A stretch of DNA of 64,000 nucleotides from an uncultured delta proteobacterium (GTDB lineage Bacteria > Myxococcota > Myxococcia > Myxococcales > 40CM-4-68-19): assembly GCA_903911145.1 (NCBI GenBank), contig CAIWCD010000035.1, forward strand, positions 1-64,000. Direction: 5' to 3'. The translations under genes were made by a program, and so were the position numbers. A model generated the notes under the pieces. The model ran no database searches. It was not told where the DNA came from and saw only the letters and a program-made list of their open reading frames with translations. The stretch's first letter is position 1. Each line of letters starts with the position of its first letter. Of this stretch, positions 7,036-16,161 are shown one piece after another.

Positions 7036-9897
7036 TTAGTTTCGCCAGCGGAGAATGAACTCGGCCTGCAGTGGGCTCTCGCGGGCCGAGGCGAGGCCGA
7101 ACTTGCTCGAGCTCGTGCTGATGGTGTCGTAGTTCGCATATGCATTGGTGTTGTTCAGCATATTCACCACGAGCAGAGTCACTTCCAGGCGCGTCTTGAG
7201 CTTGAGCAGCTCTCCGAGGTTGTAACGGAACTGCACATGGAAGAGCGCTTCGTCGGGGTTGCGCAGCGCCGCGATGCTGTTCGGGTTGTTGAAGTTCGGC
7301 TGCCCCGTCACGTAGTTGATCGGGAAGCCAGTGCCGCGCGGCGAGAAATAGACGCTCTCGGTGCTGTCTCCAGGGTTGCTCGCATGCTCCCAGCCAGGCG
7401 TGCCCGTGCGGTATTCAAGCCGGAAGCCGATATCGAGACCAAACGGCGTCTTATATGCGACCGAACCCTTGAGGGTATGGCGGCGGTCGGCCGCGAGATA
7501 TCCCTTATAGAATTGCGTCATGCGCGGGTTGTTGAGGAAGCCGTCGAAGTAATCGTCGACCGTGCCGCTGGTGAACGCGAGCGTGTAGGAAAGCAGCAGG
7601 TCCCAGCGGCCCGGCGTTCCCTGCACCCAGAGGTCCATGCCGTGATACTGGCGATAGGCCGCGTCGTTCGCCTGGGTCTGGAACAGCGTCTGCTGCTTGC
7701 CGTTCACATATCCAAGAACCTTCGTTCCGGTCGGGTCCCAGACGCGATTGACTTCCTGGTCGGCCCACATATCCCCGTAGTAACGATAAACGTAATCGAC
7801 GCCGAAGACGGTCTCTTCGATGAGCTGGCTGTGGATACCAGCCGAGACCTCGTCGACATATGGGTTCTGCGCAAGATTGGAGAACACCGTCGAGTTATGG
7901 CTGACGAAGTTGCGGCCACCGGCGCCACCGGAATAGGTGCAATAGGGATCGCTGGTCGTCGTGGGCGTGCAGGTCTCGAACGTTCCGTTGTTCGTATTGA
8001 AGGTGCCCGTGGCCTGGAGCAATGACGGGTTCATATGCTGGGCAATCAGGATATTGCCGACGTCGTTGCTGCGGCCATAGTGACCGACGACGAGCGTCTT
8101 GCGGTCGCCGAACAGGTCATAGGTGAAGCCGAAGCGCGGACCCAATCCTGCGAGCGTTCCAATGAACGAGTGATCATTGCCATAGAGCAGACCCATATCT
8201 GCGCGAATACCCGGCAGCAGCGTCAACCGGCGCGAGACATTCCACTTGTCCTGCACGAAGGCACCGAGGTTGGCCGCATAGGCCTTGTTATCCATTGGCG
8301 CTTGCTGCCCGGCCGGATTCCAGATGGTCGTCAGTTTGTAGCAGGCGCCGAATGTCGCCACGTTATTCGGGTCGCAGACGCCGCCGCGATCGCTGTAGCG
8401 CTCGTTGCCTGAAACGCCAGTCACCTGATCGTCGATCATATAGGTGACCTGAACGCCGGCCTTGAGTTGGTGCGAACCGAGCGCGTGCGCCGTCCAGGAG
8501 ATCGACGGGTTGAACTGGAGATTCCACTTCACTTCGTGGAGGAAGTTCGCCGTCTGCGTCGAGAAGTTGATCGCGTCCGAGTTCTGCGAATCGATGCCCG
8601 TGCTGATGTCGTAATGGTTGGGCGTCGTGTAATCGGAGTGAATCGGATCGATATTATCGGTTTCGTAGGTGAAGCCGGTCTGCAACTGGAAGAGCGTCGA
8701 GTCGCTGAAGTTGTGGTCGTAGTTCACGAGGAAGAACTCGCCACCGCGGTGCTCCTTGCTCTCCGCGTCGTTGGTGACCGTCGCTGAACCAATCTGGTTA
8801 TTGATGACGTTGCTATTGAGGTTGAAGCCGATGGAGATCTTATCGTTGCTCGTCGCCTGCCAGGTCAGCTTGATGCGGCCCAGAGACGTGGTCGTATCGG
8901 TCGGGCGATTGTACTGAGTGCCCAGCTGGGTAATCGGGCTGTCCTTATGCGAGAAGTTCTGCTGATAAGAGACATAGAACCAGAGCTTATCCTTCACCAG
9001 CGGTCCGCCGAGGTTGACGACCGGGCTGTAGAATGAAGTCTGCGGCGGCGATGCCGTCGGATTCTGATAGAGCCCGAAGAAGTCCTGGCTCTGCGCCGGA
9101 TAGTTGTTCTGGGCCGCGAGTTGCGCGGGCTCGAGGGTAAGGTTGACGTCGAACGTGAATCGATTGGACCCGCTCTTCGTCACGGCATTGGTGACGACGC
9201 CGAGCGCGTTGTATTGCGCGTCGGTCGCGCCGGTGATGATTTCGAAGTTCTGCACCGAGTCGAAGTTCATCGGCGCTGCAATCGAGCCGTTGGTAATGTC
9301 GGTGGTATCGAGGCCGTCGACATAGAACTTGCCATAGCGACCGAGACCGCCGCGAACAACCGGGCTTGAACCAGGGCCGGCGCCCGCGACCTGCTGGGCC
9401 ATACCTTCGACCTGGTGGAAGATCGGCGTCTCTGCCGCCTTCTCCGCGTCAATCACCGCGACGGCCTGCGCCGAGTCTGGATTGAGAATCGGATTCACCT
9501 TTTCGACGACCTGAATCGTGCCCGTGACCTGCGTTTCGCTCGCGACCTCGAGGTGAACATCCGAGATCGTCGTCTGGCCGAGGATGACGTTCATGCCCGT
9601 CTGCTTGACGGTGGCGAACCCCGGGACCTCGACTTCAACGACGTAATCATCTCCGACGGGGAGGTTGCTGAAGACATATCGGCCGTCGTCGCCGCTGGTC
9701 GTGGTGCGCCCGCCCTGAAGGCTTGAGCCGTGCAGCGAGAGCGGCACTTCGGAGAGCGCGGCGCCGGTCGGATCGAAGACATATCCGGCCAATTGACCGG
9801 TGGTCTCGCCGATGGCGTGGGCTGCGCGGGGAAGTGCGAAGCAGAGGAGGGCGGCGACGAGCGCGCCCGAGATGCGGGCTGGTTTGCGGATCAGCAC
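7036..9897 (-). CDS. Oar-like TonB-dependent outer-membrane receptor
   Basis: A 953-residue outer-membrane protein. I chose the GTG at 9897 because ACGGAG sits six bases upstream and translation then begins with a clean signal peptide ending in AHA (about residue 28); an in-frame GTG at 9927 would add ten residues. Domains in order: a carboxypeptidase-regulatory-like beta domain (GQLAGYVFDPTGAALSEV, about 35-120), a plug (VVRGGLGRYGKFYVDGLDT, about 175-270) and a beta-barrel ending in FILRWRN with a terminal aromatic-rich strand. The architecture matches Oar and related receptors of Myxococcota and Acidobacteria. The ligand is unknown; TonB partners lie at 11248 and 12265. The third-position AT content is visibly higher than in the flanking housekeeping genes. 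Confidence 0.88.
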   Translation of the reverse strand: MLIRKPARISGALVAALLCFALPRAAHAIGETTGQLAGYVFDPTGAALSEVPLSLHGSSLQGGRTTTSGDDGRYVFSNLPVGDDYVVEVEVPGFATVKQTGMNVILGQTTISDVHLEVASETQVTGTIQVVEKVNPILNPDSAQAVAVIDAEKAAETPIFHQVEGMAQQVAGAGPGSSPVVRGGLGRYGKFYVDGLDTTDITNGSIAAPMNFDSVQNFEIITGATDAQYNALGVVTNAVTKSGSNRFTFDVNLTLEPAQLAAQNNYPAQSQDFFGLYQNPTASPPQTSFYSPVVNLGGPLVKDKLWFYVSYQQNFSHKDSPITQLGTQYNRPTDTTTSLGRIKLTWQATSNDKISIGFNLNSNVINNQIGSATVTNDAESKEHRGGEFFLVNYDHNFSDSTLFQLQTGFTYETDNIDPIHSDYTTPNHYDISTGIDSQNSDAINFSTQTANFLHEVKWNLQFNPSISWTAHALGSHQLKAGVQVTYMIDDQVTGVSGNERYSDRGGVCDPNNVATFGACYKLTTIWNPAGQQAPMDNKAYAANLGAFVQDKWNVSRRLTLLPGIRADMGLLYGNDHSFIGTLAGLGPRFGFTYDLFGDRKTLVVGHYGRSNDVGNILIAQHMNPSLLQATGTFNTNNGTFETCTPTTTSDPYCTYSGGAGGRNFVSHNSTVFSNLAQNPYVDEVSAGIHSQLIEETVFGVDYVYRYYGDMWADQEVNRVWDPTGTKVLGYVNGKQQTLFQTQANDAAYRQYHGMDLWVQGTPGRWDLLLSYTLAFTSGTVDDYFDGFLNNPRMTQFYKGYLAADRRHTLKGSVAYKTPFGLDIGFRLEYRTGTPGWEHASNPGDSTESVYFSPRGTGFPINYVTGQPNFNNPNSIAALRNPDEALFHVQFRYNLGELLKLKTRLEVTLLVVNMLNNTNAYANYDTISTSSSKFGLASARESPLQAEFILRWRN

Positions 9898-9930
9898 AGT
9901 ATGCTCCGTGACGAAAAGGGTGCGCACGCG

Positions 9931-11046
9931 CTACTGCGCCTGCAGCGGAGTCGCAGCGATGAAGACGGTTGCGTAGGCCGCGGGCTTGGCCTTGCTCATC
10001 AGGGCATAGTTCGCGGGACAGTCGGTCATGCTCGCGGTGCAGATACCGACATAGTCGCCCGGCTTCTTTCCCGACTCGAGCGTGTAATCGTGGAGGTTCA
10101 CGATCGGCGAATAGGCATCATCGCCGGGGGCCGCTGGAAGCAGGATGACCTTCTGATCGGTGGTCGCTGCATATCCGGACGACGGGTCGAGAATGATTCC
10201 GTCCATGACCTGGAGCGCGGTGGTGGAGACGCCGTTGTTATCGATGACCACGTTGGTCTTGATTGGTCCGCCGTCGAGATATCGGAGCAGGAGACCCTCA
10301 TACCAACCATATGACCAGCCAGCGTTCGGAAGACCCGGAAGAGGCTGGCCGGGGAGCGGCACACCGATCGCAGAAGTCGAATCGACGATGGCCATGAGTT
10401 CATAGCTCGTCGGCTGCGCGGTGCGGGTCGCGCCATAGGAGCCGCCGCCCGGGTTGCTCGCATCGGCAATCGAGCGGCTGTCCTTCAGGTCGTTGCAGGT
10501 CTCATTGGTCGTGAGGTTCACGCCATAGGTTGCGGCGATTGGCCAGACGATCGCGCCGAAGGCCGTGGTGGCCACCGGGAGCGTGTTGAAGATGGGAAAC
10601 TGGAACGCCTTGTCGTATGCGTCCAGCCGCGCATCCCTGGCGGCGCCCGGCGCGCAGGAGTGCGGGAAGATATCGACGTGCGTTCCGCCTCCGCCGAGCA
10701 GCTTCGGATCGGCGACGGTCGTGGGCAGCGGACTCGGGAGCGTCGACGTCTTGATCGACCCGATGTTGTAGAACCAGACGGGGCTTCCCTTCGCGAAAGC
10801 CTGCTGCGGCTCGTAGCAGGGGTAAGCGGGGAAGAGCGCGTCGTTCTTGCCCGTCGCCGGGTCTTTGATGCACCCAGTGGCCGCGGCCTGCGCAATGAAC
10901 TTCGAGTCGAATGGCTGCTCGTACGTATAGCTCGTCAGGACCCCGTTGTAGGGGTCGGCCTGATTCGAATCGCTGCCGCAGGAGATGGCGGAGAATCCCG
11001 CCAAGAGCGCGCAGAGCGGGCCTCGGAACGGATGGGTGTTCGACAT
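9931..11046 (-). CDS. Outer-membrane lipoprotein of unknown function
   Basis: A 371-residue lipoprotein. The ATG at 11046 has AGGTG about nine bases upstream; an ATG at 11064 is also open. The signal peptide ends in a lipobox-like SAISC. The mature part has several Cys (TGCIKDP, YPCYEP, HSCAPG, ETCND, GICTAS, DCPAN), suggesting disulfides outside the cytoplasm. It lies 33 bases before the Oar-like receptor gene and probably forms an operon with it and the lipase. I do not recognise a family. By position it is a candidate partner or surface substrate-binding lipoprotein for the receptor, which is inference. Confidence 0.7.
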   Translation of the reverse strand: MSNTHPFRGPLCALLAGFSAISCGSDSNQADPYNGVLTSYTYEQPFDSKFIAQAAATGCIKDPATGKNDALFPAYPCYEPQQAFAKGSPVWFYNIGSIKTSTLPSPLPTTVADPKLLGGGGTHVDIFPHSCAPGAARDARLDAYDKAFQFPIFNTLPVATTAFGAIVWPIAATYGVNLTTNETCNDLKDSRSIADASNPGGGSYGATRTAQPTSYELMAIVDSTSAIGVPLPGQPLPGLPNAGWSYGWYEGLLLRYLDGGPIKTNVVIDNNGVSTTALQVMDGIILDPSSGYAATTDQKVILLPAAPGDDAYSPIVNLHDYTLESGKKPGDYVGICTASMTDCPANYALMSKAKPAAYATVFIAATPLQAQ

Positions 11047-11247
11047 GGGCCGCGCACCTAGCATGCGATTTGCCGAAATGACAAGTGAGCAGATTGTGGC
11101 AGGGAGCGCGCGCGCCGGGCCGCGCCAGAGGCGGTTGCGCGCGATCTCGGATCACTGACGGAGGCGACAAACGCGACTCTTCGCTTGCCGTTCGTGGCGC
11201 GGCTCGCATAGGTTGCGCGTCCCCCGCGGTCTAGAGAGCGAAGAGCG

Positions 11248-11958
11248 ATGTTTGAGCAGCTGGAGCAAGAGCGCGGGCGGAAACTGCCACGCTATGTGCT
11301 GCTCTCGATCGCCATTCACGGCGCGCTGATCCTCGGTCTTTCGATCGCTGCGTACGTCAAGTCGACAGAGCCAGAGAAGAAGCCCGTCGAGGTCCAGTTC
11401 GTCGGCCCCGGCAAGGCTCCTGGCGCGCCGCCCCCGCCTCCTCCTCCTGCGGGCTCGAAGACCAAGCGCAAGCCTGTACACAAAGTCGAGATCCCGAAGG
11501 TCATCGAGACGCCGAAGCTCGTCGCGCAGCAGCCGCCGAAAGAGGAGCCGAAGGAAGAGGTCGGCGAGGTCGGTGGCAAAGAGGGCGGCGTGGTGGGTGG
11601 TGTCGTCGGCGGAGTGGTCGGCGGCGTTCTCGGCGGCACCGGTGGCGGAGGAACAGCGGAGCCGCCCGCGCAGCCCAAGCCGCGCAACGTGCCCATGTTC
11701 GTCATCAAGAAGGACGAGCTGACGACGCCGCCTCCTCGCATGCCCGAAGTGTTCAAGTCGACCCATCGAGGGCAGACCGTGAGCGGTTCGTATCGCATTT
11801 GCGTCGGCCTCGACGGACACGTCTACGATGTGATTCCGGTGGTGAGCATTCCCGGCGCGGATGAGGCCTTCATTGAGGGAATCAAGGCCGATTGGATCTA
11901 TCGCCCGCAGAAGTCGCCGGCCTGCTTCCTCTACGCGGCGAACGTGACGATCCAGTAG
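11248..11958 (+). CDS. TonB-family energy transducer with Gly-Val repeat linker
   Basis: A 236-residue protein of TonB architecture: a short cytoplasmic start, one membrane helix (about 17-37), a Pro-rich then Lys/Glu-rich periplasmic stretch, and a C-terminal TonB-like domain (about 165-236) containing GSYRICVGLDGHV. Between residues 111 and 130 is an unusual run of GVVGG pentads that would make a flexible or beta-like spacer. The likely role is coupling proton-motive energy from ExbB/ExbD to an outer-membrane receptor such as the Oar-like protein encoded divergently at 7036-9897. No exbB or exbD gene is in the window. GAGAGCGAAGAGCG precedes the ATG. Confidence 0.82.
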   Translation: MFEQLEQERGRKLPRYVLLSIAIHGALILGLSIAAYVKSTEPEKKPVEVQFVGPGKAPGAPPPPPPPAGSKTKRKPVHKVEIPKVIETPKLVAQQPPKEEPKEEVGEVGGKEGGVVGGVVGGVVGGVLGGTGGGGTAEPPAQPKPRNVPMFVIKKDELTTPPPRMPEVFKSTHRGQTVSGSYRICVGLDGHVYDVIPVVSIPGADEAFIEGIKADWIYRPQKSPACFLYAANVTIQ

Positions 11959-11964
11959 CGGGAT

Positions 11965-12071
11965 GGCCGGCCGCTGGGCCCGATCTCCTTTTCCGTGCTC
12001 GCTGCTCGATGCCCCGCGAGGGGGCATCTGCGCTGCTGCGCGCGCAAATGGAGATCGGGCTCCCGCCGGCC
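11965..12071. other. Large structured hairpin element between TonB genes
   Basis: Immediately after the tonB-like stop, 11965-11988 pairs with 12050-12071: both arms carry GGCCGGC and CCCGATCTCC blocks, with only a few mismatches. Inside the loop, GATGCCCC (12008-12015) and GGGGCATC (12021-12028) form a perfect 8-bp hairpin. The whole could fold as a branched RNA or extrude as a cruciform. No T-run follows, so it is not a standard intrinsic terminator. It may attenuate expression of the next gene or stabilise the upstream mRNA. The rest of the gap to 12264 shows nothing further. Confidence 0.6.
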
Positions 12072-12264
12072 TTGATGGGACCGGACGGGAGAGGGATTCA
12101 GGACGGTCATCGAACCAGCGCGGTGAGCATCGCGAGTTGCTCGCGGCGCCCGGATTCGAATTTGGAAACGCGAAACATCTTCCCGAAATATCGACCTGCT
12201 ATTCGCTCCCATCCTCCGTTCGCACCAAGCGCGCCCGCGTCCTCTCAGCTAAAATCCCTCTCGA

Positions 12265-13563
12265 ATGGCTCTGCCCTACCAGCCCCTCTCTCGCCCAGCG
12301 CGAGTCTGGACCGCGATTGCAATCGCGCTGGCCGTGCACATCGCCATCCTCCCGTTCGTCGCCAAGGATGCCGTCTTCCACTTCACTGGCCGTCCCCAGC
12401 GCGCGTCTGTCTCGCTCGTTCCCTGGAACGCCAACAGCGCTGCCGCCGCTGCATCGCGCGAGCGTTCCGCCTCGTCGCTGCAGACGACCGCGAAGAAGTC
12501 CGCCGTGCCCAAGACGGACGAAGAGAAGAAGAAAGAGGAGGAGCTCGCGAAGGTGAATGGCCAGCTCGTTTCGCTCGGGCCGCCACAGGATGAGCGCGCG
12601 CCGGTCGTGCCGACGAAGTACTTGAGCGAGTACGACAGCCGCGTCCTCAAGGAGTCGCGCGCGCGGGAGACGTCGGCGTTCTTCAAGAACGCGCTGAGCA
12701 AAGTTCAGAAGGAGGGCAAGGACGAGCGGGTCGACGCGAAGCCGCGCAACAACACGGCCGCGCCGGTGCCGCCTCCGCCGGGTACGTCGCAGGTCGCGGG
12801 CAAGGAAGGCGGTGGACAGGTCGCGAAGGCGGCGACGATCACCACGCCGTGGCGAGCGCGCCAGGACCGCGTGCAGATCGAGACGGCGGCGGATGGAACC
12901 GTGCGCAATCGGTCGGCGAGCGATGCGTTGCGCGGCGACGACAAGCGACTCGCAATGGCGCAGCCGTTCTCGAGGAGCAACACGCAGGTCGAGGGCCGCG
13001 GCGAAGGCGCGCCAGGAGGAAATCTCGGTGCGCCGAGCGGCACCGCGCAGCCCCTCAAGCTCGCGCTCGACAATCCACTCCAGTCGCTCGGGCCGATCGC
13101 GGGCGGCCCCATGCCCGACCATCTTCCCGACGTCAACGAAGGCGAGGAGACGATGCTCAACAGCCGCTCGTTCCGCTTCGCCGGCTACCTCAATCGCTTG
13201 AAGGAATCGGTCGGCCGCATCTGGACCACCGACGTGCAGGACGCAGCCCGCACGCGCGATCCATCAGGGCAGACGTACCTCTACAAAGATCGGCGCACCG
13301 AGGTCGTCTTCTCGCTCAACAAGAGCGGCGAGATCCTCGAGGTGAAAGTGGGGCAGTCCTCCGGCGTCGACTTCCTCGATCGCGTCGCGGTCGAGGCGTT
13401 CAAGAAGGCCGAGCGCATCCCCAATCCGCCGCCCGGGCTCATCGGAGCGAGCGGCTCCGTCACGCTCGGCTTCACCTTCATCCTCGAGTCGGATCGCAAC
13501 GGCCCGTCGATCAAGATGGGACCCGCATACCTGCCGAATTCACCGGCGGCGCGCGGGTGGTGA
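12265..13563 (+). CDS. TonB-family protein with long periplasmic linker
   Basis: A 432-residue TonB/TolA-type protein. One N-terminal membrane helix (about 13-30) is followed by a long charged, Ala/Ser/Pro-rich periplasmic linker (about 45-285) and a C-terminal TonB-like domain (about 300-420) with RIWTTDVQ, TEVVFSLNKSGEILEV and VEAFKKAERIPNPP. The last of these is typical of TonB C-terminal domains, in which a late helix packs on a three-stranded sheet. It probably spans the periplasm to an outer-membrane receptor. It is the second TonB paralogue in tandem and may serve another receptor or a motility/surface complex. Confidence 0.82.
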   Translation: MALPYQPLSRPARVWTAIAIALAVHIAILPFVAKDAVFHFTGRPQRASVSLVPWNANSAAAAASRERSASSLQTTAKKSAVPKTDEEKKKEEELAKVNGQLVSLGPPQDERAPVVPTKYLSEYDSRVLKESRARETSAFFKNALSKVQKEGKDERVDAKPRNNTAAPVPPPPGTSQVAGKEGGGQVAKAATITTPWRARQDRVQIETAADGTVRNRSASDALRGDDKRLAMAQPFSRSNTQVEGRGEGAPGGNLGAPSGTAQPLKLALDNPLQSLGPIAGGPMPDHLPDVNEGEETMLNSRSFRFAGYLNRLKESVGRIWTTDVQDAARTRDPSGQTYLYKDRRTEVVFSLNKSGEILEVKVGQSSGVDFLDRVAVEAFKKAERIPNPPPGLIGASGSVTLGFTFILESDRNGPSIKMGPAYLPNSPAARGW

Positions 13564-13601
13564 GCGGGGCGCGGAGCTTTGCGGAGTCGAGATCCGCGAA
13601 T

Positions 13602-13655
13602 GTGAATCTGGATTCAGTTTTTGAATTCAAGTTCAGAATTTGAATTCAGATTCAC
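13602..13655. terminator. Bidirectional hairpin between convergent genes
   Basis: The sequence GTGAATCTGGATTCA (13602-13616) is the complement of TGAATTCAGATTCAC (13641-13655) apart from one G-T pair. The loop holds a further palindrome, TTGAATTCAA (13621-13630), and a short T-run follows the left arm. It lies between the convergent tonB-like gene and the TusA-like gene, whose stop codon is inside the right arm. It is AT-rich against a GC-rich background. Best read as a shared transcription terminator. Confidence 0.65.
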
Positions 13656-13891
13656 GCGCGCCGCAGCCGCAGCTCCCAGACTCCGCGGCCAAGCCCGGGC
13701 TGCTCCTGTGCGATCAGCACTTCGTGGCCCATCTCTTCCGCGTTGCGCTTGATGTCCGGCACGGCGGGCCGATGATCCAGCAGCACCAGAAGCTCGTCGC
13801 CGCTCTGCAATGACTCGAGCGCATAGCGCGTGCGCGCCCACGTGAGCGGGCAGAGCAGGCCGCGCAGATCGAGCGTGCGTGCGTCGCTCAT
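13652..13891 (-). CDS. TusA/SirA-family sulfurtransferase-like protein
   Basis: A 79-residue protein with the TusA fold signature LDLRGLLCPLTWARTR. Cys14 matches the active Cys that carries sulfur in TusA, although the usual second Pro of CPxP is Thr here. The rest (GDELLVLLDHRPAVPDI, then HEVL) fits the beta-alpha-beta-alpha-beta-beta fold. It may relay persulfide sulfur for tRNA thiolation or another sulfur pathway. It lies 28 bases downstream of gcvH on the same strand, and could share that transcript. A family-level call; the partner is unknown. Confidence 0.82.
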   Translation of the reverse strand: MSDARTLDLRGLLCPLTWARTRYALESLQSGDELLVLLDHRPAVPDIKRNAEEMGHEVLIAQEQPGLGRGVWELRLRRA

Positions 13892-13919
13892 CGAAGCTCT
13901 CTCGTCCGTCCCGCGAACT

Positions 13920-14303
13920 TCAGTGCGCGAGTCCTGCCTCGTACTGCTCCGACGTGAGCAGGTCGGCGGTCTCGGCCGGCGTCGACATCATGATCTCGAC
14001 CATCCATCCCTTGCCGTGCGGATCGTCGTTGATGCCATCGGGCGCATCGACGAGCGCCTGGTTGATCTTGACGACGCGGCCGCTGACGGGCGCGAACAGC
14101 TCGCTCACCGCCTTGGTGCTCTCGACGACGCCGAACGGATCGCCGCGCTTGACGACGGTTCCCTCCGCCGGCAGCTCGAGAAAGACGACGTCGCCGAGCT
14201 GATCCTTGGCGAAGAAGGTGATGCCCACAACCGCGACGTTTCCGTCGATGCGGGCCCACTCGTGGTCCTTCGTGTAGCGAAGCGTCTCGGGATACTGGGC
14301 CAT
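13920..14303 (-). CDS. gcvH: Glycine cleavage system H protein
   Basis: A lipoyl carrier that shuttles the methylamine group between GcvP, GcvT and LpdA. The ATG at 14303 is preceded by AGGAGG nine bases upstream, which decides against the TTG three codons earlier; this gives 127 residues. The motif GVVESTKAVSELFAPVSG places the lipoylated Lys at residue 64. YTKDHEWARIDG at the start and GKGWMVEI near the end are standard. It lies directly downstream of gcvT; gcvP is not in the window. Lipoylation would depend on the lipA and lipB genes at 57-64 kb. Confidence 0.95.
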   Translation of the reverse strand: MAQYPETLRYTKDHEWARIDGNVAVVGITFFAKDQLGDVVFLELPAEGTVVKRGDPFGVVESTKAVSELFAPVSGRVVKINQALVDAPDGINDDPHGKGWMVEIMMSTPAETADLLTSEQYEAGLAH

Positions 14304-14350
14304 CTTGCGCAACCTCCTGGCGGTTGAAACCTGAACCTCGAACCTGCTTG

Positions 14351-15457
14351 CTACGCCTTCGTCGACGGAGGCACGAACGGCGTCTTGACCACGACCGCCG
14401 CGACAGGCTTGCCGCGAATCTCCACGTCGACGAGCGTGCCCTCAGCGGCGAGAGCAGTGGGCACATACGCGAGCGCGATCGGCTCTTTCAAGCGGGGAGA
14501 CATCGTCCCCGACGTCACCACGCCGACAGAGTCGCTCGAGCCCTGTGCGCGCACCGGATAGCCGTGGCGCGCGATCCCCTTGCCCGTGAGCTTGAGGCCG
14601 ACCAGCTTTCGCGACAGCCCCGCGCTCTTCTGCGCACGCAGCGCGTCCGCGCCGATGAAGCCGCCCGCTTTATCGAGCTTGACGATCCATCCAAGCCCCG
14701 CCTCGAGCGGCGTGTGCGCGTCGTCCATGTCGTTGCCGTAGAGGCGATACGCAACCTCAAGCCGCAGGCTGTCGCGCGCGCCGAGCCCGCACGGCATCGC
14801 ACCGACGCTCCTGCCCGCGTCGAGCAGCTTGTTCCACAGCTCGTGCGCACGCGCGGGCGCGCAGAAGATCTCGAAGCCGTCCTCGCCCGTGTAGCCCGTA
14901 CGCGCGGCGATGCAGTCGGGGATGCCGGCGACGACAGCGACGCGGAAGTGATAGTTCGCCAGATCGATCACGTGCGGCGCGCACAGCGAGTCGACGAGCG
15001 CCGCGGCCTTCGGGCCTTGAACTGCGATCTGCGCCCACGCATCGCTCTGTTGCTCGAAGTGCGAGCCCTCGAGTTCGTGCGCTTTCATCCAGGCGAAGTC
15101 CTTCTCGCGCCCCGTGGCATTCACGCAGACGAAGAGCCGATCTGCGGAGAAGCGATAGACGATGATGTCGTCGATCACGAACCCCTGTTCGTTGCAGAGC
15201 GCGGAGTATTGCGCTTGCCCGTCCTTGCACTTCGAGAGGTCGTTGGTGACGAGCCGCTGCAGCGCCTCGAGCGCGCGCGGGCCGGTGACGAGGATCTCGC
15301 CCATGTGGCTGACGTCGAAGAGCCCGCACCCCTCGCGCACAGCCGCGTGCTCCTCGAGGAGGCCTTTGTACTGCACGGGCATGTCCCAGCCCGCGAACTC
15401 GACCATCCGCGCGCCTGCGTCGAGATGGGCCTGGTAGAGCGGAGTGCGCAGCGCCAC
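14351..15457 (-). CDS. gcvT: Aminomethyltransferase (glycine cleavage T protein)
   Basis: Transfers the methylene group from aminomethyl-lipoyl GcvH to tetrahydrofolate, releasing ammonia. The 368 residues start at a GTG (15457) with GGAG seven bases upstream. Visible motifs are MVEFAGWDMPVQY at the folate-facing N-terminus, GLFDVSHMGEI, ARTGYTGEDGFEI and the C-terminal VTSGTMSPRL. Length and motif order match the family. It is transcribed with gcvH, 47 bases downstream. Cytoplasmic; needs lipoyl-GcvH and 5,6,7,8-tetrahydrofolate. Confidence 0.95.
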   Translation of the reverse strand: MALRTPLYQAHLDAGARMVEFAGWDMPVQYKGLLEEHAAVREGCGLFDVSHMGEILVTGPRALEALQRLVTNDLSKCKDGQAQYSALCNEQGFVIDDIIVYRFSADRLFVCVNATGREKDFAWMKAHELEGSHFEQQSDAWAQIAVQGPKAAALVDSLCAPHVIDLANYHFRVAVVAGIPDCIAARTGYTGEDGFEIFCAPARAHELWNKLLDAGRSVGAMPCGLGARDSLRLEVAYRLYGNDMDDAHTPLEAGLGWIVKLDKAGGFIGADALRAQKSAGLSRKLVGLKLTGKGIARHGYPVRAQGSSDSVGVVTSGTMSPRLKEPIALAYVPTALAAEGTLVDVEIRGKPVAAVVVKTPFVPPSTKA

Positions 15458-15590
15458 GAGAGGACTCCCCGGCGAGAGGTTGCGTAAGAGCGCGGCGAGG
15501 TATCGCGCGCGGGGGCGGGCTCGTGCAAGCGCAGTCCGCTGCGACCGATCGCCATTGACCCACGCCGCCGTTGCGCACTATGAGCGCCGC

Positions 15591-15899
15591 ATGTCGACCA
15601 TGATCACCGAAGAGTGCATCAACTGCGGCGCCTGCGAGCCCGAGTGCCCGAACGGCGCGATCAAGCAGGGCCAGGACATCTTCGTGATCAACCCCGCGCT
15701 CTGCACCGAGTGCGTCGGGTTTCACGACGAGGAGCAGTGCGCGTTCGTCTGCCCGGTCGACTGCTGCGTTCCCGACCCGAACATTCCGGAGACGGAAGCC
15801 GTGCTGCTCGAGCGGGCGCGGCAGATCCACCCGACGCACAAGATCCCGTTGCTCGTCGATCTGCCCGCACACATGTCGCGGTTCCGCAAGGCACCTTGA
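15591..15899 (+). CDS. 2[4Fe-4S] ferredoxin, YfhL/Alvin type
   Basis: A 102-residue ferredoxin. The first cluster set is C9-x2-C12-x2-C15-x3-C19 (CINCGACEPECP). The second is C38-x2-C41-x8-C50-x3-C54, with the long loop between its second and third Cys that marks the YfhL/Allochromatium class of very low-potential ferredoxins. A C-terminal tail of about 45 residues follows. The ATG at 15591 is the first after the upstream divergent gcvT gene. The electron partner is unknown; LipA at 57017 is one radical-SAM enzyme in the window that needs such a donor. Confidence 0.92.
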   Translation: MSTMITEECINCGACEPECPNGAIKQGQDIFVINPALCTECVGFHDEEQCAFVCPVDCCVPDPNIPETEAVLLERARQIHPTHKIPLLVDLPAHMSRFRKAP

Positions 15900-15900
15900 G

Positions 15901-16047
15901 ATGGACGCCACCTTCGTCGCGCAGGCCTCAACAGTTGGATTGCGTGACGAACTGGCCGCGCTGCTCGGGCGCCTGAGGGGCGACCAGGAGTGCTCGCCTT
16001 GGCGCATCGTCGCCGATGCGTTGTGCGCAGCGACGATCTACGAGTAG
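15901..16047 (+). CDS. Possible small protein coupled to ferredoxin
   Basis: A 48-codon ORF whose ATG lies one base after the ferredoxin stop, so translation could be coupled. It reads as a small, mildly amphipathic helical protein (LRDELAALLGRLRGDQE) with two Cys. I recognise no family. Because high-GC DNA produces many such frames, this is only a candidate. The 111 bases that follow, up to the sigma-factor start, hold no other gene. Confidence 0.3.
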   Translation: MDATFVAQASTVGLRDELAALLGRLRGDQECSPWRIVADALCAATIYE

Positions 16048-16161
16048 TTCGCTCGCTTCTCCGCCGACTGCACGCGCCGCCTCGGTCAGCGCGCTCAGAG
16101 TCCGTCCGGGGGCTCGCGCATCAACTGTTAGGTTCATCGAGGACGCGAGACTGTATCGGTG

